NCBI GenBank assembly: GCA_963760285.1
Contig: CAVXCI010000003.1
Location: 62,001-126,000, forward strand
DNA length: 64,000 bases
DNA from: PALSA-278 sp963760285
GTDB taxonomy: Bacteria > Acidobacteriota > Terriglobia > Acidiferrales > UBA7541
Direction of reading: 5' to 3'
Shown: positions 26,609-35,433 of the stretch, piece after piece
Numbering within the stretch: the first letter of the stretch is position 1
Layout of the letters: every line of letters begins with the position of its first letter
The notes under the pieces: model-generated
Told to the model about the DNA's origin: nothing
Seen by the model: the letters and a program-made list of their open reading frames with translations, nothing else
Databases searched by the model: none
Translations under genes and position numbers: made by a program

Positions 26609-27766
26609 ATGGATTTTTCCTACACAGACCAGCAAATTCTGCTCCGCGACACCATCCGCCAGTTCATGGAAACCGAAATGCGCCCCATTCTGCGCGATTA
26701 CGAGCGCGAAGGCGCGGTTCCCGTGAAACAGATTCGCCAGCTGGGCGAAATGGGCTGCTGCGGCATGCTGATCCCCGAAGAGTGGGGCGGCGCGGAAATG
26801 GACACGGTCAGCTACGCGCTGATGCTGGAGGAAGTGGCCCGCGTGTGCGCTTCCACCGCCGTGGCCCTCAGTGTCACCAATTCCGTGGTGGCGGTCCCCA
26901 TTTGGAAGCACGGGACCACCGCGCAGAAGGAAAAATATCTTCGTCCGCTGGCGCGCGGACAAATGATTGGCGCATTCTGCCTCACGGAGCCGCAGGCCGG
27001 CTCAGATTCCGCCAACTTGCAGCTTCGCGCCGATCATCGCGATGGTGCGTACTATCTCACGGGCACAAAAAGCTGGGTGACCAATGGCGGCATTTGCGGA
27101 GTTTACCTGGTTTTCGCACGCACCGGCTCCGAACCCGGCGCGCGCGGCGTCAGCGCCTTTCTTGTGGAGCCTGACCAGCCCGGCTTCCGCGTCAGCCGTT
27201 ACGAGGATAAAATGGGGCTGCATCTTTCGCGCTCCGCGGAAATTGTTTTTGAGGATTGCCGCGTAGCGGAGGAAAATCGCCTCGGCGGCGAAGGCCAGGG
27301 ACTGAAAATCGCGCTCGAAGCGCTGGATGGCGGACGCGTGGGCATCGCCGCGCAGTCACTGGGACTGGCGCAGGGCGCGTTTGAAGCCGCGGTGAAATAT
27401 GCGAAACAGCGCAAGGCTTTTGGAAAATCCATATTCGAATTTCAGGCCATTCAGTGGATGATTGCGGACATGCAAACCGAAATTGAGGCCGCGCGCGTGC
27501 TGATTAATCAGGCCGCGTGGCTGCGCGACCAGGGCGTGACGCGGCCCGGACCGCCGGCGTCGCGCGCCAAACTCTACGCCAGCGAGATGGCCAACCGCGT
27601 GGCGTACAAGGCTGTCCAGATTCACGGCAGCCTGGGCTATTCGCGCGAATCCGACGTGGAACGCTACTACCGCGACGCCCGCGTCCTCACCATTTATGAA
27701 GGCACCAGCGAAATGCAGCGCACCGTGATTGCCCGCGATCTTCTTTCGCGTGGCGGGAGCAATTAA
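26609..27766 (+). CDS. acyl-CoA dehydrogenase
   Basis: 385 residues, full length for the family. FAD and substrate motifs are present: GAFCLTEPQAGSDSANL, GTKSWVTNGG, GRVGIAAQSLGLAQGAFE, YAKQRKAFGKSIFEFQAIQWMIADM, and the catalytic base Glu364 in LTIYEGTSEMQR, the position used by short-chain enzymes. It introduces a trans double bond into acyl-CoA during beta-oxidation or branched-chain amino acid breakdown. trpS begins at the base after its stop, so they are co-transcribed. Confidence 0.92.
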   Translation: MDFSYTDQQILLRDTIRQFMETEMRPILRDYEREGAVPVKQIRQLGEMGCCGMLIPEEWGGAEMDTVSYALMLEEVARVCASTAVALSVTNSVVAVPIWKHGTTAQKEKYLRPLARGQMIGAFCLTEPQAGSDSANLQLRADHRDGAYYLTGTKSWVTNGGICGVYLVFARTGSEPGARGVSAFLVEPDQPGFRVSRYEDKMGLHLSRSAEIVFEDCRVAEENRLGGEGQGLKIALEALDGGRVGIAAQSLGLAQGAFEAAVKYAKQRKAFGKSIFEFQAIQWMIADMQTEIEAARVLINQAAWLRDQGVTRPGPPASRAKLYASEMANRVAYKAVQIHGSLGYSRESDVERYYRDARVLTIYEGTSEMQRTVIARDLLSRGGSN

Positions 27767-29041
27767 TTGGCCGTCGCGTCGAAAGCGAAGCGCAAGCGCG
27801 TGCTCAGCGGGATGCGTCCTACCGGACCGCTGCACATCGGCCATTTCTTCGGAGCGATTTCCAACTGGCTGAAGCTGCAGGAAGAGTACGACTGTTTTTT
27901 CTTCGTCGCCGACTGGCACGCGCTCACCACGCACTACGCGGACACTTCCATGGTGGCGGAAAACACCCTGCAGGTGGCCATGGACTGGCTCGCCACCGGC
28001 GTGGATCCTGCCAAGGCCACGATTTTCATTCAGTCCTCGGTGCCGGAGCACGCCGAGCTGCATCTGCTGCTTTCCATGATTACGCCGCTGGGCTGGCTGG
28101 AGCGCGTCCCCACGTATAAGGAGCAGATTGAAAATCTGCGCGACAAGGATTTGGGGACCTACGGGTTTCTCGGCTATCCGCTGCTGCAAACCGCGGACAT
28201 TGTTATTTATGACGCTGATCTGGTTCCCGTCGGCGAAGATCAGGTGCCGCATGTGGAGCTTTCGCGGGAAGTCGTGCGGCGATTTAATGCTACTTTTTAT
28301 GAATTTGCTGGGAAGCCCACTGCAAAACAGATGGACCAACTCGAGAGATTCTATGAGGTAAAACGCGGTGGTGCTATAACGCATATTCCAGATAGATGGG
28401 GCAGGCTTGAGGCCACAATCCGTACCTCGCCTCCCGAGTTCCGAGGCTCGGTCATGAAAGACGCGGGCATACGGCTGAAATCTGTTCTCCGTGAGCCTGA
28501 CGCCATGCTCACGGAAACGCCTCGGCTGCCGGGCACGGACGGTCGTCGCATGGCGAAAAGCTACGGCAATGCCATCTGGCTGGGCGAGCCAATCGATTCC
28601 ATCCGTCAGAAAGCGCGCAACATGATTACCGATCCGGCGCGCATTCGCCGCACCGACCCGGGCAATCCGGACGTCTGTCCAGTGTTCAGCTATCACAAAC
28701 TTTTTTCCAGCGCGGATGACATCGCCCGCGTGAATCGCGAATGCCGCACCGCGGAAATCGGTTGCGTGGACTGCAAGAAGCTGATGGCCGACGGCCTGAT
28801 TCGCTGGATTGAGCCGGTGCAGGCGCGCCGCCGCGAATATGAGGAGCATCCGCAGCGCGTATGGGACATTCTCGACGCCGGGTCGAAAGTTGCCAAGAAG
28901 AACGCGGACAAGACCATGAAGCGCGTGCGCAAAGCCGTTTTCCACTGGGACGAAGCGCGCGGAAAATCCGCCGGGCCCACATTGCAGTCCGCATCGGCAT
29001 CCGCTGCGCCCGCGCCAATCACCAGCGAAGGAGAAAAGTAG
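27767..29041 (+). CDS. trpS: tryptophanyl-tRNA synthetase with a 63-residue insertion
   Basis: Class I enzyme charging tRNA-Trp. The ATP motifs are PTGPLHIGHFFGA at the start and RRMAKSYGN (KMSKS-type). VADWHALTTHY, DLVPVGEDQVPHVELSREV and the C-terminal GCVDCKK, LIRWIEPVQARRREYEE are typical. It has 424 residues against about 330-350. Part of the excess is a block at residues 179-241 (28301-28489), between RRFNATFY and REPDAMLTETPRLPGTDGR, which are close together in ordinary TrpS. The rest is a C-terminal tail. Start is TTG directly after the upstream stop. Confidence 0.92.
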   Translation: MAVASKAKRKRVLSGMRPTGPLHIGHFFGAISNWLKLQEEYDCFFFVADWHALTTHYADTSMVAENTLQVAMDWLATGVDPAKATIFIQSSVPEHAELHLLLSMITPLGWLERVPTYKEQIENLRDKDLGTYGFLGYPLLQTADIVIYDADLVPVGEDQVPHVELSREVVRRFNATFYEFAGKPTAKQMDQLERFYEVKRGGAITHIPDRWGRLEATIRTSPPEFRGSVMKDAGIRLKSVLREPDAMLTETPRLPGTDGRRMAKSYGNAIWLGEPIDSIRQKARNMITDPARIRRTDPGNPDVCPVFSYHKLFSSADDIARVNRECRTAEIGCVDCKKLMADGLIRWIEPVQARRREYEEHPQRVWDILDAGSKVAKKNADKTMKRVRKAVFHWDEARGKSAGPTLQSASASAAPAPITSEGEK

Positions 29042-29042
29042 C

Positions 29043-29819
29043 GTGGACGAACCGTATCACGTCCACATTGAGACCTACGAAGGTCCGCTGGACCTGCTGC
29101 TGGATCTAATCCGCAAGCAGGAGATGGACATCCACAATATTCCCATCGCCAAAATCACCAAGCAGTATCTGGATTATCTCCATCAGCTTGAGCAGCTGGA
29201 TATTGACGTCTCCGTGGATTTTCTTTACATGGCCGCCACGCTGATTTACATCAAATCGAAAATGCTTCTGCCCGCCGATCCCATGGCCGGGCCGGAAGAG
29301 GCCATTGATCCGCGCGCCGAGCTGGTCCATCGCCTGATGGAGCACGAGAAATTCAAGAACGCCGCGCAGATGCTTCAGGAGCGCCAGCAGTTGGAGGATC
29401 ACGTCTGGTCCAAGCCGGACCTCTCGCTTTACGAAGACGAGGAATCGGACGGCGAGCTGGTGGTTTCGCTGGTGGATTTGGTGCGCGTGTTTCAGCAGGT
29501 TCTGGAGCGCCGCAAGGAAGTGGCGCGCATTGATCTCCACCGCGAGACGGTCACCGTGGGGCAGATGATCCAGCAGCTTCGCGCGCGGCTGTTGCTCAGC
29601 GACGATCCCGTCTCGCTGGTTGGATTTTTTGAAGACTGCGCCTCGCGCCACGCCATGATCGTGGCCTTTCTCGCCGTTCTGGAGCTGGTGCGCATGCAAG
29701 CCGTGGCGTTGGTGCAGGAATCCGCGTTTGGCGATATTCTGGTAAGGAAGCACCGCATGTTCGACGTGATCTTCGACGAGAATGGCGCCATCCGCGAGGT
29801 GGACGAACAATATCTGTGA
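29043..29819 (+). CDS. scpA: segregation and condensation protein A
   Basis: 258-residue kleisin that bridges the two Smc heads with ScpB. The N-terminal block YEGPLDLLLDLIRKQEMDIHNIPIAKITKQYLDYL is the Smc-neck binding region, followed by AATLIYIKSKMLLP. The C-terminal winged helix includes ASRHAMIVAFLAVLELVRMQAVALVQ. Start is GTG. Its stop overlaps the scpB start (GTGA), the usual coupled arrangement. Confidence 0.94.
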   Translation: MDEPYHVHIETYEGPLDLLLDLIRKQEMDIHNIPIAKITKQYLDYLHQLEQLDIDVSVDFLYMAATLIYIKSKMLLPADPMAGPEEAIDPRAELVHRLMEHEKFKNAAQMLQERQQLEDHVWSKPDLSLYEDEESDGELVVSLVDLVRVFQQVLERRKEVARIDLHRETVTVGQMIQQLRARLLLSDDPVSLVGFFEDCASRHAMIVAFLAVLELVRMQAVALVQESAFGDILVRKHRMFDVIFDENGAIREVDEQYL

Positions 29820-30625
29820 CCGACAAACCTGTGACCGAATCCGTGACCGATACTCTGACGACGGCTGAGCAGGAATTGCAGGCCGCGCTCGAGGCCATGA
29901 TTTACGCCGCCGATGAGCCGGCCACTCTGGACCAGCTCGCCACTGGAGCGGGCGCGCCGAAGGACGCCGTGCGCGCTGCGCTGGAACGCCTGATGTCCGC
30001 CGGAGGAGCGGAAGATCGCGGTGTACAAATTCGCAAAGTGGCCCACGGCTACAAGATGTACACCAAGCCGCAGCATCATGACGCGGTGCGGCGTTTCATC
30101 AAGAGCCTGCGTCCACCGCTGCGCCTCTCCATGCCCGCGCTGGAAACGCTGGCGGTGATTGCTTACAAGCAGCCCATGACCGTCCCGGAAATCAGCGAGA
30201 TTCGCGGCGTGAACTGCGCCGGAGTGATCGGCACGCTGCTGGAGCGACGCCTGGTGACCACCGCCGGCCGAAAGGAAGTGGTCGGGCGTCCGATTCTTTA
30301 CCGCACCTCCAAGGATTTCCTGATGCGCTTCGGACTGGCGGACGTGGATGATCTCCCCAGTCTGAAGGAGTTTGAACAACTGGCGCAGGCCGCTCTGGGC
30401 GCGGACGATGCCGCGGCCGCCGCCGCGGACACGCTCTCGGCGGATGACGCCGTGGCCATTGCTGGCAATGCCGCCGCAGCCGGAGTTGAAAACGCCGTTG
30501 GCGGCGAGGAAAGCTCGGCGCTTCCGGTGGATAATTCCGCGGCGGAAGAGCGCGCGGCAACACAGTCTGCTGCAAAGCAAGACACCGCAAAACGGGCCGG
30601 CGATGCCGGTGAAGTGGTTCCGTAA
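29816..30625 (+). CDS. scpB: segregation and condensation protein B
   Basis: 269 residues. Two winged helices are seen: AALEAMIYAADEPATLDQLA and PPLRLSMPALETLAVIAYKQPMTVPEISEIRGVN, the latter followed by LERRLVTTAGRKEVVGRPILYRTSKDFLMRFGL. An Ala/Asp/Glu-rich tail of about 75 residues is disordered and unusual in length but common in Acidobacteria-like genes. It binds ScpA to regulate Smc. Start is GTG, coupled to scpA; rluB follows after 15 bases. Confidence 0.93.
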   Translation: MTDKPVTESVTDTLTTAEQELQAALEAMIYAADEPATLDQLATGAGAPKDAVRAALERLMSAGGAEDRGVQIRKVAHGYKMYTKPQHHDAVRRFIKSLRPPLRLSMPALETLAVIAYKQPMTVPEISEIRGVNCAGVIGTLLERRLVTTAGRKEVVGRPILYRTSKDFLMRFGLADVDDLPSLKEFEQLAQAALGADDAAAAAADTLSADDAVAIAGNAAAAGVENAVGGEESSALPVDNSAAEERAATQSAAKQDTAKRAGDAGEVVP

Positions 30626-30640
30626 AAAAGGCCCCTGCGA

Positions 30641-31847
30641 ATGGAAGAGCGTTTACAGAAAATAATTTCCCGCGCCGGCGTGGCTTCGCGTCGCCACGCG
30701 GAGGAATTGATTGCCTCCGGCATGGTGACCGTCAACGGCCAGATGATCACCGAGCTGGGCAGCAAGGCGGATCCCGGGCGCGACCACATCAAAGTGAACG
30801 GCAAACTGCTGCGCACGGAATCCGAGAAAGTTTATCTGGCGCTGAACAAGCCGCTTGGCGTGGTGTCCACCATGCAGGACCCGCAGGGGAGACCATCACT
30901 GGCGAATCTGTTGCAGCGCGCGCCCGCGCGCGTCTATCCCATCGGACGCCTGCCGTATCAGGGCACGGGGTTGCTGCTGCTCACCAATGACGGCGATCTG
31001 GCCGACCAGTTGATGCGTTCGCGCCGCATGACCCAGGCCTGGTGGCTGAAAATCAAGGGCGACTTGACGCGCGAACAGGAAGAGGCCGTCGGGCGCAAGA
31101 CGCGCTCTGGCGCTGCGCCGCGTCCGTGCGGGCGAAAATGCCTGGTACGAAGCCGTGCTGCCCCACGCCAGCGATGATTCGCTGCGGCCGTTTCTGAATC
31201 TGCTGGGCCATCCGGTGGAGAAGATGAAGCGCATGCGCATTGGACGCATCGAACTCGGCGCGTTGCGTCCCGGTGAATTTCGCGCGCTGACCGGCGCGGA
31301 ACTGGTGGAGTTGCGCCGCATGGCGCGTCCCGGCGAGCCGACCGCCGCGGAAGCGTTCGTCGCCGCAAAACAGTTCGACGCCGAGCGCCGCCGTTCCGCG
31401 CGCCGCGAATTCAAGCCCTCGAAGCCGCGCGGCTTCAAATCTTCGGCGCCGCGAGATTTCAATTCGCCGAAGCGAAGGGATTTCAAGTCCGGCAACGCTC
31501 GGGGTTTCAAGACCGGAGCGCCACGCGATTTCAGAGCAGACAAGCCGCGTGATTTCAAATCTTCGAAGCCGCGCAACTTCAAGTCGCCGCCACGGGATTC
31601 CGATTCGTCAACTCCGCGAGATTTCAGGTCCGGCAAGCCCCGCGATTTCAGACCCGGCATGCCGCGCGACTTCAAAACAAACAAGCCCCGGGATTTTAGA
31701 CCAGGCGGAGGCGGACGCCGTGATTTCAAACCCGGAGCGCCGGGGGGTTTTAGATCATCGAAGCCCGGAGGTTTTAAGTCTTCAAAGCCGCGGGATTCCA
31801 AGGCCTTCAGTCCCCGCGGGCCACGAAAGGGAAGCAGGCGCGGATGA
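30641..31847 (+). CDS. rluB: RluB-type rRNA pseudouridine synthase, frameshifted, with Arg-Asp-Phe repeat tail
   Basis: N-terminal S4 domain (QKIISRAGVASRRHAEELIASG), then the RsuA-family catalytic domain (KPLGVVSTMQDPQGRP, YPIGRL, GLLLLTNDGDLADQLM). A single-base indel near 31100 shifts the frame; LALRRVRAGENAWYEAVLPHASDD restores it. The catalytic motif reads GRLPYQGTG, with Pro where the family has the essential Asp (GRLD). After about residue 250 a tail of some 140 residues carries about 16 copies of a PRDFKSS-like unit every 10-11 residues. It would modify 23S rRNA if active. Its stop overlaps hisC (ATGA). Confidence 0.82.
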
Positions 31848-33001
31848 AGCGATTTCCAAAGGAAATGATTCCGGCGCACATTCGGGCCATCAGCCCGTAT
31901 GTTCCGGGCAAACCGATTGAAGAAGCGGAGCGGGAGCTGGGCATGCAGGTGATCAAACTGGCATCGAACGAAAATCCGCTGGGGCCTTCGCCGCTGGCGG
32001 TGGCCGCGGCGCGCGAGGCGCTGGAAGACTCCCATCGCTATCCCGATGGCGGCGGATTTTATCTGCGCAAGGCGCTGTCCGAACGCCACAACGTGCCGGA
32101 AAATCAGATTGGCCTGGGCTGCGGCTCCAGCGATTTGATTGACCTCGCCGCGCGCACCGTTCTTCGCCCCGGCGATGAAGGCATTATTTCCCACGGGACA
32201 TTTCCCCTGTATCGCATCGCCATTCACGCTGTGGGCGCCACGCTCGTCGAAGTCCCGCTGCGTGAATTTGGTTACGATCTGGACGCCATGGCCGCGGCGG
32301 TTACGCCGCGCACGCGCCTTGTCTATCTCTCCAATCCCAATAATCCCTCGGGCACCATGTTTACCGCCGATGAATTTGAGCGCTTCGTGGAGAAAATTCC
32401 GGAGCATGTCCTCATGGTGCTGGATGAAGCCTATTTCGAATACGTTCATCGCGCGGATTACTCCCGTTCACTTGACCTTGTCCGGCAGGGGCACAACCTT
32501 CTGGTCTTGCGCACTTTTTCCAAAATTTACGGTCTTGCGGGTATTCGCATGGGCTACGGATTCGGTCCCGCGGAACTGATGGAACACATCGATAAAATTC
32601 GCCTCCCCTTCAACACTTCGCATGTGGCCCAGGCCGCCGCTCTCGCCGCGCTGGACGATCACGCGCACGTGCGCCGCTCCGTGGAATCCAATCAGGCGGG
32701 CCTGGCGCGGATGGAATCCGGTCTGAAGGAAATGGGGATTGATTATGTTCCCAGCTTCGCCAATTTTATTCTCGTGAATCTGCACAGCGACCCGCGGCCC
32801 ATCGTGGACGAACTGATGAAGCGCGGCGTGATTGTCCGCCCCATGGGCTGGATGGGATTTCCGGAATCCATCCGCGTCAGCGTCGGCACCCAGGAAGAAA
32901 ACGAGCACTTTCTGCGCGCCTTCGAGGGATTGATGGTTGGCGCGAAACCGGCGTCGGCGAAAACGGCCTCCGGCGCAGGGGGAAGGCAGTCGCGCCCATG
33001 A
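31844..33001 (+). CDS. hisC: histidinol-phosphate aminotransferase
   Basis: 385 residues, PLP fold-type I. KLASNENPLGPSP starts the family core, then GCGSSDLIDLAARTVL, YLSNPNNPSGTMF, VLDEAYFEY, and the PLP-lysine region RTFSKIYGLAGIRMGYG. It transaminates imidazole-acetol phosphate in histidine synthesis and may also serve aromatic amino acids. No other his gene is nearby. Start overlaps the rluB stop and its own stop overlaps the CoA-binding gene, so the run is tightly coupled. Confidence 0.92.
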   Translation: MKRFPKEMIPAHIRAISPYVPGKPIEEAERELGMQVIKLASNENPLGPSPLAVAAAREALEDSHRYPDGGGFYLRKALSERHNVPENQIGLGCGSSDLIDLAARTVLRPGDEGIISHGTFPLYRIAIHAVGATLVEVPLREFGYDLDAMAAAVTPRTRLVYLSNPNNPSGTMFTADEFERFVEKIPEHVLMVLDEAYFEYVHRADYSRSLDLVRQGHNLLVLRTFSKIYGLAGIRMGYGFGPAELMEHIDKIRLPFNTSHVAQAAALAALDDHAHVRRSVESNQAGLARMESGLKEMGIDYVPSFANFILVNLHSDPRPIVDELMKRGVIVRPMGWMGFPESIRVSVGTQEENEHFLRAFEGLMVGAKPASAKTASGAGGRQSRP

Positions 33002-33498
33002 AATCAGACGCCGCCGGGAAGATCGAAGCGCAGCCTGCCGAAGCGGCATCGGCGGATTCGCCGGGGCGTGGCGCGTCCACGCATGAGGCCGGAGATCCCA
33101 TCACCGAAATTCTGAAATCCAGCCGCACCATTGCGGTGGTGGGACTTTCCGCGCGCCGTTTTCGTCCCAGCTATGGCGTGGCCGATTACATGCAGCGCGC
33201 CGGCTATAAAATTATTCCCGTGAATCCCAATGAAACCGCAGTGCTCGGCGTTCCCTGCGTGGCGCGCCTGGAAGACATCTCCGAAAAAGTGGACATCGTG
33301 GATATTTTTCGCCGCTCGGAGGCCGTCCCGGAAATTGTGGAGTCCGCCATCGCCATCGGCGCGCGCGCGGTGTGGATGCAGGAGGGCGTAATTCATCCCG
33401 AAGCCGCGGAACGCGCCCGCCAGGCCGGTCTGGTGGTGGTGATGGACCGCTGCATTCTGAAAGAGCACATGAAACGTTTTCGCCTGGGCGCGGATTAG
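32998..33498 (+). CDS. CoA-binding domain protein
   Basis: 166 residues. After a low-complexity stretch of about 30 residues there is a Rossmann CoA-binding domain (CoA_binding_2/YccU-like): RTIAVVGLSARRFRPSYGVADYMQRAGYKIIPVNPNE, VDIVDIFRRSEAVPEIVESAI, AVWMQEGVIHPEAAERA, VVMDRCILKEHM. The family binds CoA or a nucleotide; its physiological role is unknown. The ATG overlaps the hisC stop. Confidence 0.88.
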   Translation: MKSDAAGKIEAQPAEAASADSPGRGASTHEAGDPITEILKSSRTIAVVGLSARRFRPSYGVADYMQRAGYKIIPVNPNETAVLGVPCVARLEDISEKVDIVDIFRRSEAVPEIVESAIAIGARAVWMQEGVIHPEAAERARQAGLVVVMDRCILKEHMKRFRLGAD

Positions 33499-33533
33499 CG
33501 GCGTAACGTAACCGCACTGCGCGGAATTCCGAT

Positions 33534-34950
33534 ATGACTCCTGAAGCTTTCCGCGAGTTCGGCCACCAAATTGTCGACTGGGTGGCGGATTACCGCGCGA
33601 AAATCGAATCCCGTCCGGTGATGAGCCGCGTTTCACCCGGCGAAATTCGCGCGCAGTTTCCCGTTGCTCCTCCGGAGCGCGGCGGCGGGCTGCCCGGAGT
33701 GATGGACGATCTCGAGCGCCTGATTCTTCCCGGCATCACCCACTGGAACCATCCCGGCTTCTTCGCCTACTTTCCGTCCAACATGGATCTTTCCGCGGTT
33801 CTCGCGGAGATGGTTATCGCCGGCCTCGGCGTGCAGGGCATGAGCTGGCAGACTTCTCCCGCGGCCACCGAGCTGGAAGACGTGGTGATGGACTGGCTGC
33901 GGCAGATGCTGGCGCTGCCGGCGGACTTCACAGGCGTGATTAATGACACTGCCTCCACGGCCACGCTTTGCGCGCTGCTCTGCGCCCGCGAACGATCGAC
34001 GCAATACGCGCAGAACCGTTTCGGCCTGCGGGGCGAAGCGCAGCCGCTGATGGTTTACGCTTCAGCGGAGGCGCACAGCTCCGTGCAGAAAGCCGCGCTG
34101 CTGGCCGGATTCGGCCGCGAAAACCTCCGGCTGATTCCGGTGGACGATGAATTCGCGATGCGCGACCGACGAATTGCAGTCCGCCATGGAAAAAGATGTG
34201 CGCGAAGGGCACAGTCCCTGCGCCATCGTCGCCACCACGGGCACCACCGCCAGCGTCGCGCTCGATCCCATCGCGAAAATTGCGCCGCTGGCCGCGAAAC
34301 ACAACGCATGGCTTCATATTGACGCCGCCATGGCCGGCGCCGCCATGATACTTCCCGAATGCCGCTGGATGTGGGCTGGAGTGGAGTCCGCCGATTCCCT
34401 TGTGTTGAATCCGCACAAATGGATGGGCACGGGATGTGATTTCAGCGCGTATTACGTGCGCGATCCGCAGCATTTGATTCGGGTGATGTCCACCAATCCC
34501 AGCTATCTGCGGACGGCCCACGACGACGCCGTTCGTAATTTGCGCGATTGGGGAATTCCGCTGGGCCGCCGCTTCCGCGCGCTGAAACTCTGGTTTCTGC
34601 TGCGTGATCAGGGCGTCATCGGTTTTCAGGCGCGCCTGCGCCGCGATTTGGAAAACGCGCAATGGCTGAAATCCGCAGTGGACGCCGCGCCGGATTGGGA
34701 GCGCGTTGCGCCGATCCACCTACAGACGGTCTGTTTGCGCCATCTGCCCGCGGGAATGAAAAAGGAAGACGAACTCGCGGCGCACAATTTGCGCATCGCG
34801 GAAAATGTGAATCGCGCCGGGCGCGCTTTCGTCACGCCGTCGTTGCTGAAGGGACGCCAGATGATTCGCGTGTCCATCGGAGCGATGCCCACCGAGCGCC
34901 GCCACGTTGAACTGGTGTGGCAGGAATTGCAGCGCGCCGGGGCTGGGTAG
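33534..34950 (+). CDS. PLP-dependent group II (aromatic amino acid type) decarboxylase, one frameshift
   Basis: About 472 residues when joined. First frame: REFGHQIVDWVADY, HWNHPGFFAYFPSN, WQTSPAATELEDVVMDWL, FTGVINDTASTATL, VYASAEAHSSVQKAA. The frame changes near 34160 and continues in TDELQSAMEKDVREG, TTGTTASVALDPI, WLHIDAAMAGAAMI and the PLP lysine in LNPHKWMGTGCD. Resembles tryptophan/DOPA/phenylalanine decarboxylases. The C-terminal MIRVSIGAMPTERRHVE is typical. Substrate not decided. The final TAG lies inside a family-A repeat. Confidence 0.88.
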
Positions 34951-34970
34951 CACAGGCCCCCGGCCTGTGC
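34947..34970 (+). repeat. dispersed palindromic repeat, family A, copy 3
   Basis: Arms GCACAGGC and GCCTGTGC around CCCCG, preceded by GTA. The TAG of the leading bases is the stop codon of the decarboxylase, so the repeat supplies the gene end. Exact complement of the 7652 copy over the palindrome. Confidence 0.75.
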
Positions 34971-35111
34971 AGCTTCGGGACAAATCCGGCGAGTATACGC
35001 CAGTCCAATCTTCAAACTGCGCGATTCAAGGCCCGCACAGTCGCGGAACGAGGTCCAGAGCCCGCCTTCATTTACTCCGTGTCTTCATTCAGCTGCACCC
35101 TTCCAACTTCT

Positions 35112-35162
35112 GGTCATCCCGAGGCATTGCCCGCGCGAGCGGGCACGTGGCCGAGGGACCTG
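35112..35162 (+). repeat. dispersed repeat, family B, copy 2
   Basis: GGTCATCCCGAGGCATTGCC, hairpin CCCGCGCGAGCGGG, then CACGTGGCCGAGGGACCTG. Same flanks as copies 8548 and 41540. Confidence 0.65.
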
Positions 35163-35280
35163 TTTTTGAATTTGATTTTGAGGTTGTCACTGATTTCTTT
35201 TCGCGCTGATTGAGGAGAGCAATCCAGCCTGGTCGGATTTATCGGAGACACTGTTCCGTTGGGCGGTGAAAGAAAAACAG

Positions 35281-35352
35281 TTCCCTCGCCTAAGCGTCCG
35301 CCTGCGGCGGACGATGGCTTCCCTCGGCTACGCTCGGGCAGGCGGGATGACC
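35281..35352 (+). repeat. dispersed repeat, family C, copy 3
   Basis: TTCCCTCGCCTAAGCG, hairpin TCCGCCTGCGGCGGA, CGATGGCT, then a second small hairpin (CCCTCGG CTAC GCTCGGG) and GGCGGGATGACCC. The first 45 bases equal the 21241 copy. Confidence 0.7.
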
Positions 35353-35433
35353 CGGTGGAGGGTGGGCGATGGACATAGTGTCAGTTAGCGGCCAGTATTG
35401 TGAGGAAAGTCTTGCGGCGGAAATGGATGTACA

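Larger units (their letters stand above)
34951..35433. other. repeat-dense non-coding spacer
   Basis: About 480 bases between the convergent decarboxylase and beta-propeller genes. It holds one copy of each repeat family: A (34947), B (35112) and C (35281). No start with a ribosome site opens a credible frame here. Confidence 0.65.

Noticed and set aside
28301..28489. Intein or intron in trpS
   Set aside because: At 63 codons it is too short for an intein, lacks splice-block motifs, and reads through in frame without intron structure.
27356..28945. 529-codon minus-strand frame across the acyl-CoA dehydrogenase and trpS genes
   Set aside because: It spans two real genes on the other strand and has a His/Ala/Arg-rich shadow composition.
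31400..31840. CRISPR-like regularly spaced repeats
   Set aside because: Period is 30-33 bp in frame with coding repeats of RluB; there are no unique spacers and no cas genes.
30896..32449. 517-codon minus-strand frame with regular repeats of Leu-Lys-Ser-Arg-Gly
   Set aside because: The repeats are the complement of the RDF repeats in the RluB tail; the sense strand has the operon context and ribosome coupling.
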